Assembly: GCA_025937835.1 (NCBI GenBank)
Contig: JAICQO010000010.1
Coordinates: forward strand, 54,803-118,802
Reading direction: 5' to 3'
Length of the DNA: 64,000 nt
From: Polyangiaceae bacterium
GTDB taxonomy: Bacteria; Myxococcota_A; Polyangia; Polyangiales; Polyangiaceae
The first letter of the stretch is position 1. Each line of letters starts with the position of its first letter. The translations under genes and the position numbers were made by a program. Shown in pieces: positions 19,044 through 28,320 of the stretch. The notes beneath the pieces were generated by a model. It saw only the letters and a program-made list of their open reading frames with translations, was not told the DNA's origin and searched no databases.

Positions 19044-20180
19044 TCACTTCGGGCAACCGACGCGCGTCTTCGATACCACCAGATCGTCGATGTACAGCGT
19101 GCGCGCCGCGTCGTTCTGGTACGACTCCCAGCCGATCTCGAGCTCCGAGAACTCGGGCGCGGTCCAGCGGTACGTCTCGGATTGACTGACGCAACCCTGG
19201 CCGGTGCCGTTGACGGTCAGATCCTCGAGCGCCTGGTCGTTCATCCAGAAGCGCATGGCGTCGTTCGGGCCGTCGAACTCCCACTCGACGCACACCCAAG
19301 CGCCCGTCGGCAACACCTTCATGTTCGCGTGCACCCAGCAGTCGGTGCTCGGGCCGTTCCCCGAGTAAGAATCCGGTGTCTCGTAGTTCGCCATCAGCTG
19401 GCTGCCCGTGAAGCTGCCGCCTTCCATGACCGGATGTTGGCCGCCATAGCGATACTGCGAGCGGTAGGTCTGGCTCGGCACGGTGCCCGTGCTCTGCAGC
19501 AGCGTCCAGTGCACGGACGCCGTGGGCGCGCTCTCGAGCCGCACCATCATCCGGCCGAAAAACTGGTTGCCGGCCACGGGGAACACGCTGTCGCTCTTCA
19601 AGCGCAGGAACGCGGTCTTCGTGCCGTCTTTGGCTTCGGTCGTGAACTTGACCGACTTCGAGCCCGAGACCTGCTGCGCGTCGTCGACCGCGACAGTGCC
19701 CGAGTTGACGCGCTCGGCCCAGGGCGCGCCCGGCGACTTGCCCTTGTCGTAATCTTCGAAGTCGTCGCAGAACAACGCTCCCGCGCAGGGATCCGCGCTG
19801 GCAGCACCGCCACTGCCACCCGCCGGAGAGCCCGCGCTGCTGCCCCCTGCGCCGTCGCCGCCGGCACTGGTGCCGCCCGTGCTCGGAGCTTGTCCCCCGC
19901 CGCCGTTGGTGGTGCCTCCGGTGACTGGAGCCGCGCCGCCGGTGGGGCTCGAGCCGGCCGCTGCCAAGCCGCCCGTGCTCGAACCGCCCTTGGCCGAGGG
20001 CGCGCCACCGGTAGTAGCGGAGCCCGCGCCGCCGCCTCCGGTCGCAGCACCGCCCGCGGGCGTGCCGTTGCTGCCGCCGGTGGTCCCCGGGTTTGCGCCG
20101 GAGCCGCCGCCACCCGAATCGCAGCCTGCGAGCAGCGAAAGACCGAAGAAGAGCAGCGACGTGGAACCGGTTCTGGTCAT
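19044..20180 (-). CDS. Lipoprotein with Gly-rich linker and LamG/polysaccharide-lyase-like C-terminal domain
   Basis: Lipobox SLLAGC; GG-rich linker; 'GALFCDDFEDYDKGKSPGAPWAERVNSGTVAVDDAQQVSGSKSVKF'; start set at 20180. Confidence 0.7.
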   Translation of the reverse strand: MTRTGSTSLLFFGLSLLAGCDSGGGGSGANPGTTGGSNGTPAGGAATGGGGAGSATTGGAPSAKGGSSTGGLAAAGSSPTGGAAPVTGGTTNGGGGQAPSTGGTSAGGDGAGGSSAGSPAGGSGGAASADPCAGALFCDDFEDYDKGKSPGAPWAERVNSGTVAVDDAQQVSGSKSVKFTTEAKDGTKTAFLRLKSDSVFPVAGNQFFGRMMVRLESAPTASVHWTLLQSTGTVPSQTYRSQYRYGGQHPVMEGGSFTGSQLMANYETPDSYSGNGPSTDCWVHANMKVLPTGAWVCVEWEFDGPNDAMRFWMNDQALEDLTVNGTGQGCVSQSETYRWTAPEFSELEIGWESYQNDAARTLYIDDLVVSKTRVGCPK

Positions 20181-20261
20181 GCCCGGCCAGTATGTCTCCA
20201 AATAGCGGGTGTGCAGCCATCAACCCGCATCGCTCCCCTTACCGATGATAAAAAACCCGCG

Positions 20262-21218
20262 ATGACACGGAAGTTGCGCCTGGGCCTGATCGGAACCGGC
20301 ATCGCGGCTCGCGAGTTGTACCTGCCCGCGTTCCAGCGCCTGAACCGGCGCATCGAGGTCGTGGCGTGCGCCAACCGCACCCGCTCGAAGGCGGAAGCGT
20401 TTGCGAAGCTCGCGCGGGTGCCGAAGGTCGTGGACACGGCCGAGGAGCTGCTCGCGCTCCCCGAAGTCGACGCCGTCGTCGTCAGCCTGCCGATCGACAA
20501 GCAACCCGAGCTGGTCCTCGCCGCGCTCGGCGCGAAGAAGCCGGTGCTCAGCGAAAAGCCGCTCGCGCCCTCGCTCGCGGCAGGAGAGGCGCTGCTCAAG
20601 GCCACGCGCCGCTTCAAGACGCCGTGGCTCGTGGGAGAAAACTACGCTTTCATGCCCCATGTGCTGAAGCTCCGCGAGTGGCTGGCGGCCAATCGCCTGG
20701 GAGAGGTGCGCTGGGTCGAGGCCGTCCAGGCGACCAACATGAACTCGAAGAACCGCTACTTCAACACCGCGTGGCGGCACCAGGCCGGCTTCGACGGTGG
20801 CTTCGTGGCCGACGGCGGGGTGCACCTCGCCAACGTGGTTCGCAGCTGTTTCGGGCTACCGAAGAGCGTTCAGAGCGTCACCGCGCATTTCAATCGCAAG
20901 CTGCCGGCGCCGGACACCGCGGTGGCCGCGCTGCGGTTCGCTTCGGGCGCGCTCGGCACCTGGACCAGCTGCTTCTGCGTGCGCTACTCGGGGCCGATGC
21001 TGCGCGTCTACGGCAGCCGCGCCAACGCGGAGCTCTACTACGACGAGGCGCGGCTCGAGACGCAGAGCGGCAAGCAGCGCGTGTTCCAGGCGCCGATCGA
21101 CAGCTTCAGCGCAGAGTTTTCGCACTTTGCCGATGTCGTTCAGAAGGGCAAGCCGCTCGCCTTCACTCCCAGAGAAGCGCTCGACGATCTGCGCCTGATC
21201 GATTCGCTCCTGCACTGA
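20262..21218 (+). CDS. Gfo/Idh/MocA family oxidoreductase
   Basis: 'LRLGLIGTGIAARELYLPAFQRL', 'VLSEKPLAPSLAAGEALL', 'GGFVADGGVHLANVV'; start set at ATG 20262. Confidence 0.92.
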   Translation: MTRKLRLGLIGTGIAARELYLPAFQRLNRRIEVVACANRTRSKAEAFAKLARVPKVVDTAEELLALPEVDAVVVSLPIDKQPELVLAALGAKKPVLSEKPLAPSLAAGEALLKATRRFKTPWLVGENYAFMPHVLKLREWLAANRLGEVRWVEAVQATNMNSKNRYFNTAWRHQAGFDGGFVADGGVHLANVVRSCFGLPKSVQSVTAHFNRKLPAPDTAVAALRFASGALGTWTSCFCVRYSGPMLRVYGSRANAELYYDEARLETQSGKQRVFQAPIDSFSAEFSHFADVVQKGKPLAFTPREALDDLRLIDSLLH

Positions 21219-21228
21219 CGAGCCGGCC

Positions 21229-22737
21229 TTGCGCACGCAGCCGTGGCTCGAATCTCGTCGTTTCAAGGACCACGCGCGGCTCAGCGCGGTGTTCCTGGCG
21301 AGCCGTGCCTTGCTCTACTTCGCCGGGCTCGGGATGCAGCTGGACCTGCGCTGGATGTTCCTCGCCGACCCGGAGAACCTGCGCGAGCGGCTGCTCGAGA
21401 CGGCCTACTATTTTCACGCCTACCCGCCGGGCATGAACCTGCTCACGGGCCTCTTGCTGAAGCTCGCGCCCGGGCAGCTCCAAGGGCTCTCTCAGGCGCT
21501 GTTCCTGAGCGCGGGGCTCTTGCTCGTGAACGCGCTCTTCTACCTGTGTCGCAGCGTGCTCTCGCGCCGTCCCGCGTTCTTGCTGTGCCTCGCCTTCGCG
21601 GCGATCCCACAGTGTCTGTTCTTCGAGAACCTGTACCTTTACACCGAGCTCGAGACGAGCCTCTTGTGCCTGATCTGCGCCGGGTTCCTGCACGCGAGCC
21701 GGCGCGGCGGCTGGGCGAGCTGGGCCCTGCTGTTCCTCGGGTGCGCCGTGCTCGGCTGGCTGCGGAGCAGCTTTCACCTGGTCTGGTTCGCAGCCACGGT
21801 GGCGTTTTCGGCGTGGCAGAACCCGCTGCAAAGACGCCGGATCGCCCTCGCGGCGCTCGGCCCGGGGCTCCTACTCTCTGCTCTCTACCTGAAGAATTGG
21901 GCGGTGTTCGGGGCGTTCGCGTCGAGCTCGTCGCTTGGCGGAAACCTGGCTCAGGTGACGGTGGCGCGGATGCCCGGGAGCGAGCGCGCCGAGTGGCAGC
22001 GGCAGGGCAAGCTCTCGCCGTACGCCGACATCAGCGTTTTCGCCGGCCCCGAGCGTTACGCGGGCTTCTTTCGCGAACAGCGCCTGGAGGGCATGCCCGA
22101 CGTGGTCAACCGCCTCGACCGGCCGTCGCTGCACGTGCCCAATTACAACCACTGGTGGCTCCGCGAAGTGAACCGAGCCCGCCGCGGCGACGCCGCAGCC
22201 TACGTGCGCGAGCATCCGCTCGGTTATCTCGAGAACCTGAAGAACAACCTGGTAGCGCTGTTCTCGCCCTCGACCACCTGGCACCCCGTGAAGGGCAACG
22301 AGAACCCGCACACCGGGCATCGCCGCGTGCTCGGAGGCTACGAGCTCCTTTACAACGGGCTCGTTCACCAGCTGTTCCTGGCGCCCGTCGGTTTCTACGC
22401 TTTCGTCCCGCTCGGGTTCGGGCTCGCGCTCGTTCGAGCCGGCCGTTGGGCGCGCGCTGCCCGGGGGCGGGTGGCTGCGCGCGTGAGCACGCTGCGCTTT
22501 GCGGCGTTTCAGGTGCTCTACGTGGTCGTCCTCAGCTGCCTCGTCACTTACGGCGAAATGTCGCGGTACCGCTACGCCGTGGAGCCGCTGCTCTGGTTCC
22601 TCTGCGCCGCGGGCATTGCCTCGCTCGGCCGCCCGCGAAACTGGGGCAAGCGCTGGCGAACCTTTCGCTCAGCTCGCGGGGCCGAAGCACTCCCAGAAGG
22701 ACTTGAGGAACGACACGCTCTGAAGCGCAACGGCTAG
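21229..22737 (+). CDS. Multi-TM glycosyltransferase-family (ArnT/PMT-like) membrane protein
   Basis: Hydrophobic 502 aa protein; 'YYFHAYPPGMNLLTGLLLK' resembles lumenal loops of GT39/GT83-like proteins. Confidence 0.6.
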   Translation: MRTQPWLESRRFKDHARLSAVFLASRALLYFAGLGMQLDLRWMFLADPENLRERLLETAYYFHAYPPGMNLLTGLLLKLAPGQLQGLSQALFLSAGLLLVNALFYLCRSVLSRRPAFLLCLAFAAIPQCLFFENLYLYTELETSLLCLICAGFLHASRRGGWASWALLFLGCAVLGWLRSSFHLVWFAATVAFSAWQNPLQRRRIALAALGPGLLLSALYLKNWAVFGAFASSSSLGGNLAQVTVARMPGSERAEWQRQGKLSPYADISVFAGPERYAGFFREQRLEGMPDVVNRLDRPSLHVPNYNHWWLREVNRARRGDAAAYVREHPLGYLENLKNNLVALFSPSTTWHPVKGNENPHTGHRRVLGGYELLYNGLVHQLFLAPVGFYAFVPLGFGLALVRAGRWARAARGRVAARVSTLRFAAFQVLYVVVLSCLVTYGEMSRYRYAVEPLLWFLCAAGIASLGRPRNWGKRWRTFRSARGAEALPEGLEERHALKRNG

Positions 22738-23334
22738 CCCCACGAGCGGCGCCGCCCAGGCAGCGGGTAGAAGGAACGCGGCGCCCATCGTCGAGACCAG
22801 CGCCACGAACACCGTGGCTCCGAGCCGTGAACGCTGGGCCTCGCGCCGCGCCTCGAAGAGCCAGAGCGACAGCACGTAGACGTAGTGCCAGGCGCCCGCG
22901 AGCAGCACCCAGGCCCCGAGCGTGCCGCGCGCGTGGAGGAGCGCGGCGAGCGCCAGCGTGTACAGCGAATCGACGGCGGTGTCGTAGCGCGCGCCGAACT
23001 CACCGGACAGCTGGAAGCGGCGGGCAACCCAGCCGTCGACCCCATCGAGCGTCACGATCGCGAGCGCAAGCAGGAACAGCCACGTGCCCGGCCACTCCTT
23101 GCCGAACAGCAGGCAAAGCGTCAGCCCGAGCCGCAGCGTCGTGATCGCGTTGGCGAGGCCAAAGCCCGAAGGCCGGAAAGCCGGGCGCATGCGATACAGG
23201 AGCACGGCGAACGAACCGGCGCCCAGCACGCCAATCAGCGCGGGCTCTCGGATCAGCAGCGCCGAGATCATGGCCATCGCGTGGATCCGGCTCCAACGCA
23301 GGTACACGAGGGCTTCGCGCTGACTCGGCCTCAC
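22669..23334 (-). CDS. CDP-alcohol phosphatidyltransferase family protein
   Basis: Exact DG-x2-AR-x8-G-x3-D-x3-D signature: 'DGWVARRFQLSGEFGARYDTAVD'; GTG start at 23334. Confidence 0.92.
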   Translation of the reverse strand: MRPSQREALVYLRWSRIHAMAMISALLIREPALIGVLGAGSFAVLLYRMRPAFRPSGFGLANAITTLRLGLTLCLLFGKEWPGTWLFLLALAIVTLDGVDGWVARRFQLSGEFGARYDTAVDSLYTLALAALLHARGTLGAWVLLAGAWHYVYVLSLWLFEARREAQRSRLGATVFVALVSTMGAAFLLPAAWAAPLVGLAVALQSVSFLKSFWECFGPAS

Positions 23335-23870
23335 GGGACTTCGAACGAGATGATACAGGCCGGATCACCGCGGTGCATGCACTCGATGTCGTTGATCGTG
23401 AGCGCCTCGCCGAAGCGCGCCGCTAGCCCGCGGGAGATCCCGCGCGCGACGGCGCACAACTTGCGGGGTGAGTCGTAGGTCAAGATCACCATCTTGGGCC
23501 CCACGCGCACGGTGCGCAGGCGCGGCGGTAACGCTCCAGGCTGGCGACGCCGCACCACTCGGTGGATCGTCTGCTCGGTGTGCTCGATCACGTCCAGGGT
23601 GCGCCAGGTCGGCTTGAGCAGCGAGCCATACAGCGCGACATAGGTCGGCACCAGGAACTCCCCGAAGGCTTCGAGCAGCGCGGTCGGGGACTTGCCCGTG
23701 AGCTCGGCCGCCGCCGTGACCATCGCCACGATGTCCGCGTCGGGATAGGACGAAAGCGGCGTGACGATCCGGGTGCTTGGCTGGGCGCGCTCGAGCAGCT
23801 GATCGAGCGCAGCTTCGCCGTACTGGCTCTTCACGAAATTGTGGAGCTCGAGGTGAATGATGCCGTGCAT
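23331..23870 (-). CDS. Stand-alone H-NOX (haem NO-binding, HNOB) domain protein
   Basis: 'MHGIIHLELHNFVKSQYGEAALDQLLERA', 'LLEAFGEFLVPTYVALYG', candidate proximal His 'TIHRVVRRRQPGALPP', YxSxR motif 'YDSPR'; start set at ATG 23870. Confidence 0.85.
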   Translation of the reverse strand: MHGIIHLELHNFVKSQYGEAALDQLLERAQPSTRIVTPLSSYPDADIVAMVTAAAELTGKSPTALLEAFGEFLVPTYVALYGSLLKPTWRTLDVIEHTEQTIHRVVRRRQPGALPPRLRTVRVGPKMVILTYDSPRKLCAVARGISRGLAARFGEALTINDIECMHRGDPACIISFEVP

Positions 23871-23973
23871 GGGCAGTGACCTCCGGAAGTCCGACCTGCG
23901 TGGCAGGCTACCCCGACTTTCACCGCGGGTAGGCATGCTATCGTGCGCCGCGGTTTCAGCCGAGGAACGCACC

Positions 23974-24450
23974 ATGCATGGAGTTCAGCTCATCGACTCG
24001 GGGCTCTTGGAGGCGCTGGTGGAGCGCGCCCGGCACAGCCCGCGTTTGCGCTCGAACCACAACTTTCACCGCGACGCGTCCGACAACCCGCATCGCTTCC
24101 TGAACGCCCTGACGCGCGGGACCTACTGTTGCCCGCACCGCCACCTCGACCCACCCAAGGCCGAGTCGTTCGTGGCGCTCCGCGGCGAGGTAGTGGTCTT
24201 TCTGTTCGACGATTCGGGCAAGCTGACGGAGCAGCACGTGCTCGGGCGAAGCGGCCTGTTCGGGATCGACATCGCGCCCGGCCTCTGGCACTCCGTCGCC
24301 GCGCTGAGCGACACGGCAGTCTGCTTCGAGGTAAAGCCCGGCCCTTACCAGGTCGCGAACGACAAGCAGTTCGCGAGCTTCGCTCCCCGAGAAGGCGCTC
24401 CAGAGGCTGCCGCGTACCTGTCGGAGCTGCTGTCGAGCGTGCGAGCCTGA
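23974..24450 (+). CDS. WbuC-family cupin-fold metalloprotein
   Basis: 'NHNFHRDASDNPHRFLNALTRGTYCCPHRHLDPPKAESFVALRGEVVVFLFDD...GIDIAPGLWHSV'. Confidence 0.85.
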   Translation: MHGVQLIDSGLLEALVERARHSPRLRSNHNFHRDASDNPHRFLNALTRGTYCCPHRHLDPPKAESFVALRGEVVVFLFDDSGKLTEQHVLGRSGLFGIDIAPGLWHSVAALSDTAVCFEVKPGPYQVANDKQFASFAPREGAPEAAAYLSELLSSVRA

Positions 24451-24456
24451 GCTCGG

Positions 24457-24843
24457 CTACTTGTAGGTGGCGACGCCCACGTAACGCATGACCCGCTGGC
24501 AGTCGGCAGCGCCGGAGCGGCCGCCGCAGCTGTGCTCGCCCTCGAACTGAGTGGCACCGGAGCGCAGGGCGCGCAGCACTTCGTTCGTCACGTCGTGACC
24601 GCCTTCTTTGCACCAGGAGTCGAGGCACGGGATCTCGAACAGGGCGGGCGCGTGCGGCACCGAGACGCGCTTGATGTGCGTCGACTCGGGTAGAGCGACT
24701 CCCCCGCGGCTCTCGGAAATGTCGAGCCGCAGCGTTTCGAGCGTCGGCACGACGGCCTGGAGGCGGTCCGCCTCGTCCTCACGCTTGCGGCGCTCGGCCG
24801 CGCGCTGCGCAGCTTCGAAATTACGGGTCCGGAAACGGCTCAC
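24457..24843 (-). CDS. Hypothetical protein (128 aa)
   Basis: ORF fills the gap between flanking genes; no recognised domain. Confidence 0.5.
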   Translation of the reverse strand: MSRFRTRNFEAAQRAAERRKREDEADRLQAVVPTLETLRLDISESRGGVALPESTHIKRVSVPHAPALFEIPCLDSWCKEGGHDVTNEVLRALRSGATQFEGEHSCGGRSGAADCQRVMRYVGVATYK

Positions 24844-24979
24844 GATAGGCCCCTCGTCGAACGCGGGATGGCTGGCTTGGCTCGCGTCACATCCGCACTC
24901 TTACCACGGTTCCCCGAAAATGCCGCCTGCGCAGGCGCGGCTCGTCCGGAGGGCCGAATCGCGGGCCGCACAGCGCTAT

Positions 24980-25531
24980 TCACGCGCCGAGCGACAGCAA
25001 TTTGCGCGCGGCGCGCAGCACCGACTCGTCGCTGGTCAATGTAGGCAGCTCCGAAAGCGGCACCCAGCGAGCCCCGGCCACTTCGTCGCTCGCGCGGAGA
25101 GCCGGATCGTCCGCGGCGAAGGCGAAGCGCACGTCGAAGTGCTCGTGCCCGGGCTCGCTCTTCCGCGCCGGGATGGTGTGGATGTCCACGTCGAAGATCC
25201 CCGGATTTCCGAAGAGCGGCGAGAGCGCCGCGATCCCGGTTTCTTCCAGCACCTCGCGGCGTGCGGCGCGCTCGGCCTGATCATCGCCCGGATCGATGTG
25301 GCCGCCCGGCTGCAGCCAGAGCCCGAGCTTTCGGTGCAGGATCAAGAGCAGTGAGTGGGTCTTCGGATCGACCACGAAGGCGCTGGCCGTGAAATGTCCG
25401 GGAACGAAGCTGTTCCTGTCGAATGCCGCCGCGGAGCTCGCGAGGGCCTGCATCCGGGCGAGGAAGGCGCGCTCGCGGGCGTCCGAGGGTTCGTAGGACG
25501 AGAGCAGCGCGGCGAAGGGAGCGAGGAGCAC
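24980..25531 (-). CDS. NUDIX hydrolase
   Basis: 'GLWLQPGGHIDPGDDQAERAARREVLEETGI' Nudix box; GTG start chosen at 25531 because the longer ORF overlaps the upstream exonuclease gene. Confidence 0.88.
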   Translation of the reverse strand: MLLAPFAALLSSYEPSDARERAFLARMQALASSAAAFDRNSFVPGHFTASAFVVDPKTHSLLLILHRKLGLWLQPGGHIDPGDDQAERAARREVLEETGIAALSPLFGNPGIFDVDIHTIPARKSEPGHEHFDVRFAFAADDPALRASDEVAGARWVPLSELPTLTSDESVLRAARKLLSLGA

Positions 25532-25541
25532 GGCGGGGGAG

Positions 25542-25565
25542 TATCGGCTATCGCTGTCAGCTGTT
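25542..25565. repeat. Heptad repeat TATC-GGCTATC-GCTGTC-AGCTGTT (same consensus, one unit 1 nt short)
   Basis: Direct reading; contains the stop codon of the 5'-3' exonuclease gene. Confidence 0.6.
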
Positions 25566-26438
25566 AAGGCGAAAGCGGGGGATGCGCTCGAGGACGGAGC
25601 TGTCGCCGAGCTCGGCGCAGAGCGCTTCGAGCTCGGATTTGGGGGCGCCTTGCCATTCGAGGTCGTCGACCTGCTCGGTGAGGGGGCAATCGAAGCGCAG
25701 TCGCGCGAGCTCGCGGAAGAGCAAGGCTTCTTCACGTTGCTGGCGGAAGGTTTGCGCGAGGCGATCACGACCGCGCAAGGTGGACGGAAGCGCGGCGGGC
25801 TCGTCGGGGATGCGTTCGAGGCTGCCGAACACCGACAGCACGGCGGCGGCCGATTTGCCGCCCCAACCGGGCAAGCCGGGGTAGCCGTCGGCGCTGTCGC
25901 CGACCAGCGCCAGGTAGTCGGCGATCGACTCCGGCGGCACACCGAACTTCTCGATCACGCCGGCGCGATCGAGGATCTTCTTGCGCTGCCGGTCCAGGCA
26001 GACCACGCGCTCCCCGTCGACGCATTGAGACAGGTCCTTGTCGGGCGTGCAGATCAGCACGCGCTCGACGCGGGGATCTTTGGCGGCGCGCGCGGCGAAC
26101 GTCGCGAGCGCGTCGTCGGCTTCGAACTCGACCATCGGCCAGGTGACCATACCGAGCGCACGCGTGACGCGCTCGGCGAGCTCGAACTGCGCGAGCAGCA
26201 GCGGATCGACGCCCTCCGAGGTCTTGTAATAGGCGTAGAGCTGGTTTCGGAACGACTCGATCACGTGATCGAACGCCACGCCGATGTGCGTGACCTCGCC
26301 GCTCGCGAGCCAGGCGGCAAAGCCCCGGAGCAGCCCGCGCGCGGCACCCACCTCCCTGCCGGCGGGGCTCAGCGCCGAGGGGACCGCGAAAAAGGCGCGA
26401 AAAAGCTCGTAGGTGCCGTCGACGACGTGGACCTGCAT
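25557..26438 (-). CDS. 5'-3' exonuclease (Pol I N-terminal domain-like)
   Basis: 'VEFEADDALATFAARAAKDPRVERVLICTPDKDLSQCV', 'YLALVGDSADGYPGLPGWGGKSAAAVL'. Confidence 0.92.
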   Translation of the reverse strand: MQVHVVDGTYELFRAFFAVPSALSPAGREVGAARGLLRGFAAWLASGEVTHIGVAFDHVIESFRNQLYAYYKTSEGVDPLLLAQFELAERVTRALGMVTWPMVEFEADDALATFAARAAKDPRVERVLICTPDKDLSQCVDGERVVCLDRQRKKILDRAGVIEKFGVPPESIADYLALVGDSADGYPGLPGWGGKSAAAVLSVFGSLERIPDEPAALPSTLRGRDRLAQTFRQQREEALLFRELARLRFDCPLTEQVDDLEWQGAPKSELEALCAELGDSSVLERIPRFRLNS

Positions 26439-26447
26439 CGAGCTCTC

Positions 26448-27398
26448 TCAACGCGGCAGCCCGGCTGTCTCCGGGAAGCCGAGCATCAGGTTCAGGTTCT
26501 GGATAGCCACGCCGCTCGCGCCCTTGCCGAGGTTGTCGGAGATTGCAACCAGGAGCACGTGACCGGAGGGATGCGGGATGACGCGCAAGACGATGCGGTT
26601 CGTGTGGTTGCAGACGCGCGGATCGAGCGTGGTGTCTTCGATCGCATCATCCAGGGGGCGGAGCTCCACGAACGGTTCCTTCTCGTAGCGCTGGCTGAAG
26701 ATTTCCCAAACCCGCGCAGCGCTCACGCCGCGGAGTAGCTCGGCGTGCAGCGGCACCTGGACACGCATGCCCATCGCGAACGGACCTACCGCGGGCTGGA
26801 AGTACGGTTCGAGCTCGACGCGCCCGTGCGCCATCATTTCCGGGATGTGCTTGTGCACGTGACCGAGCGCGTACGGCGCCTCGTAGGGCAGATTGACCAG
26901 GCCCTGCTCTGGGCTCTCCCATTTCTCGATCTTGGCCTTGCCGCCGCCCGTGTACCCCGACAACGAGTGACAGGCGATGACGGCCTTCTTGTCGAGAATG
27001 CCGGCGTCGATCAGCGGGCGAACCAGCAGGATGAACGACGAGGCGTGACAGCCGGGGTTCGAGACGCGGGCGGCGCTCTGGATCCGCGCGCGGGCCTCGG
27101 GATCGAGCTCGGGCAAGCCGTAGACCCAGCCGGGGGCGACGCGGTGCGCGGTGCTGGCGTCGATCACGCGCGTGTCGGACTCGGCGGCCCAGGCCGCGGC
27201 AGCCTTCGCTGCGTCGTCGGGCAAGCACAACACCACCAGATCGGCGCGTGCGATCGCATCGCGTCGCGCTGCGTCGTTCTTTCGATCCGCTTCGGCGAGG
27301 GTGATGAGCTCGAGCTCCGGGCGCCCGTTCAACCACTCACGAATGCGGAGCCCGGTAGTACCTGCGTGACCGTCTACATAGACCTTCGAGGTTGCCAT
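26448..27398 (-). CDS. argC: N-acetyl-gamma-glutamyl-phosphate reductase (short type)
   Basis: 'MATSKVYVDGHAGTTGLRIREWL', 'RVSNPGCHASSFILLVRPL', 'SLSGYTGGGK'; start set at ATG 27398. Confidence 0.93.
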   Translation of the reverse strand: MATSKVYVDGHAGTTGLRIREWLNGRPELELITLAEADRKNDAARRDAIARADLVVLCLPDDAAKAAAAWAAESDTRVIDASTAHRVAPGWVYGLPELDPEARARIQSAARVSNPGCHASSFILLVRPLIDAGILDKKAVIACHSLSGYTGGGKAKIEKWESPEQGLVNLPYEAPYALGHVHKHIPEMMAHGRVELEPYFQPAVGPFAMGMRVQVPLHAELLRGVSAARVWEIFSQRYEKEPFVELRPLDDAIEDTTLDPRVCNHTNRIVLRVIPHPSGHVLLVAISDNLGKGASGVAIQNLNLMLGFPETAGLPR

Positions 27399-27519
27399 GT
27401 GCGCTTCGCGTCTAACTTTCGTGCCCAACTGTTGCGCGCCCGCGCTGAAAGGCAACCGGAGTCACCGAAACGTCGTTCCGCCCGAGGCGGAGCCGCGCTA
27501 AGCCCGGGGCTCGCCCCCG

Positions 27520-28317
27520 ATGCCCGCCCGGTTCCGTCGCTTCCTGCTCGGCTCTTCTCTGGCTCTCGCCATCGGTTGCGGCTCGGCGGATCCCGGCGTG
27601 CAAGGCGGCGCCGACGCGCCGGTAACGCCCGAACGGCGCGCCAAGAGCCGCCGCAATCCGCGTCCCGAGCTCGACCCGACTCAGATCGTGTTCAGCTTGC
27701 GGCACCGCGAGGAGGAGCTCGAGGCCTGCGCGGGCGAGCCACGCGCGAGCGGCCACGTGCAGCTGCGCTGGCGCGTCACCAAGAGCGGCTCCGTGAGGGA
27801 CGTGAAGGTGCTGAGCTCCACGCTGCCCGAGCAGGCGCTGACGGACTGCGTCGTCGAAAAGGTCCGCGAGCTCAAGTTCACGCGCAGCAGCCGCTCCGCG
27901 ACGGCCCACTGGACGTTCGTGTTCGGTCTCGAGCGTGGGGCGGTTGCGAGCGAAGACCAGCCGAGCAAGGGTCGCCGCAAGAAGCGCCGTGTCGAACCGG
28001 GTCTGTCGATCGACGAGCAGTCACCGGGGTTCCTCGAACCCGATCGGATCTCGAGCGTGGTCGAAGCGGGGTTCCGGCTGTACGGGCATTGTTATCGAGA
28101 CGGCCTGTCGCGCACCCCGGGTCTCGGTGGCGCCGTGCGGCTGAAAATCGTGATCGCTCCCACGGGCGAGGTAGAGAACGTGCTCGACGGCGGGTCGGAT
28201 TTGCCCGATCAGCGCGTCATCAACTGCGTCGCCCAGGGCATTTTTGCGCTGCAATTTCCGAAGCCGCAGCGCGGCAGCGTCCACGTCTTGTACCGCGTGG
28301 TGTTCGACGCCAGTTAG
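27520..28317 (+). CDS. Lipoprotein with two TonB-C/AgmX-PglI-like C-terminal modules
   Basis: Lipobox LAIGC; 'GHVQLRWRVTKSGSVRDVKVLSSTLPEQALTDCVVEKVRELKF' and 'GAVRLKIVIAPTGEVENVLDGGSDLPDQRVINCVAQGIFALQFP'. Confidence 0.75.
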   Translation: MPARFRRFLLGSSLALAIGCGSADPGVQGGADAPVTPERRAKSRRNPRPELDPTQIVFSLRHREEELEACAGEPRASGHVQLRWRVTKSGSVRDVKVLSSTLPEQALTDCVVEKVRELKFTRSSRSATAHWTFVFGLERGAVASEDQPSKGRRKKRRVEPGLSIDEQSPGFLEPDRISSVVEAGFRLYGHCYRDGLSRTPGLGGAVRLKIVIAPTGEVENVLDGGSDLPDQRVINCVAQGIFALQFPKPQRGSVHVLYRVVFDAS

Positions 28318-28320
28318 CTC

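Noticed and set aside
19870-20205. 111-aa Pro-rich plus-strand ORF
   Set aside because: Complement of the Gly-rich linker of the 19044-20180 lipoprotein.
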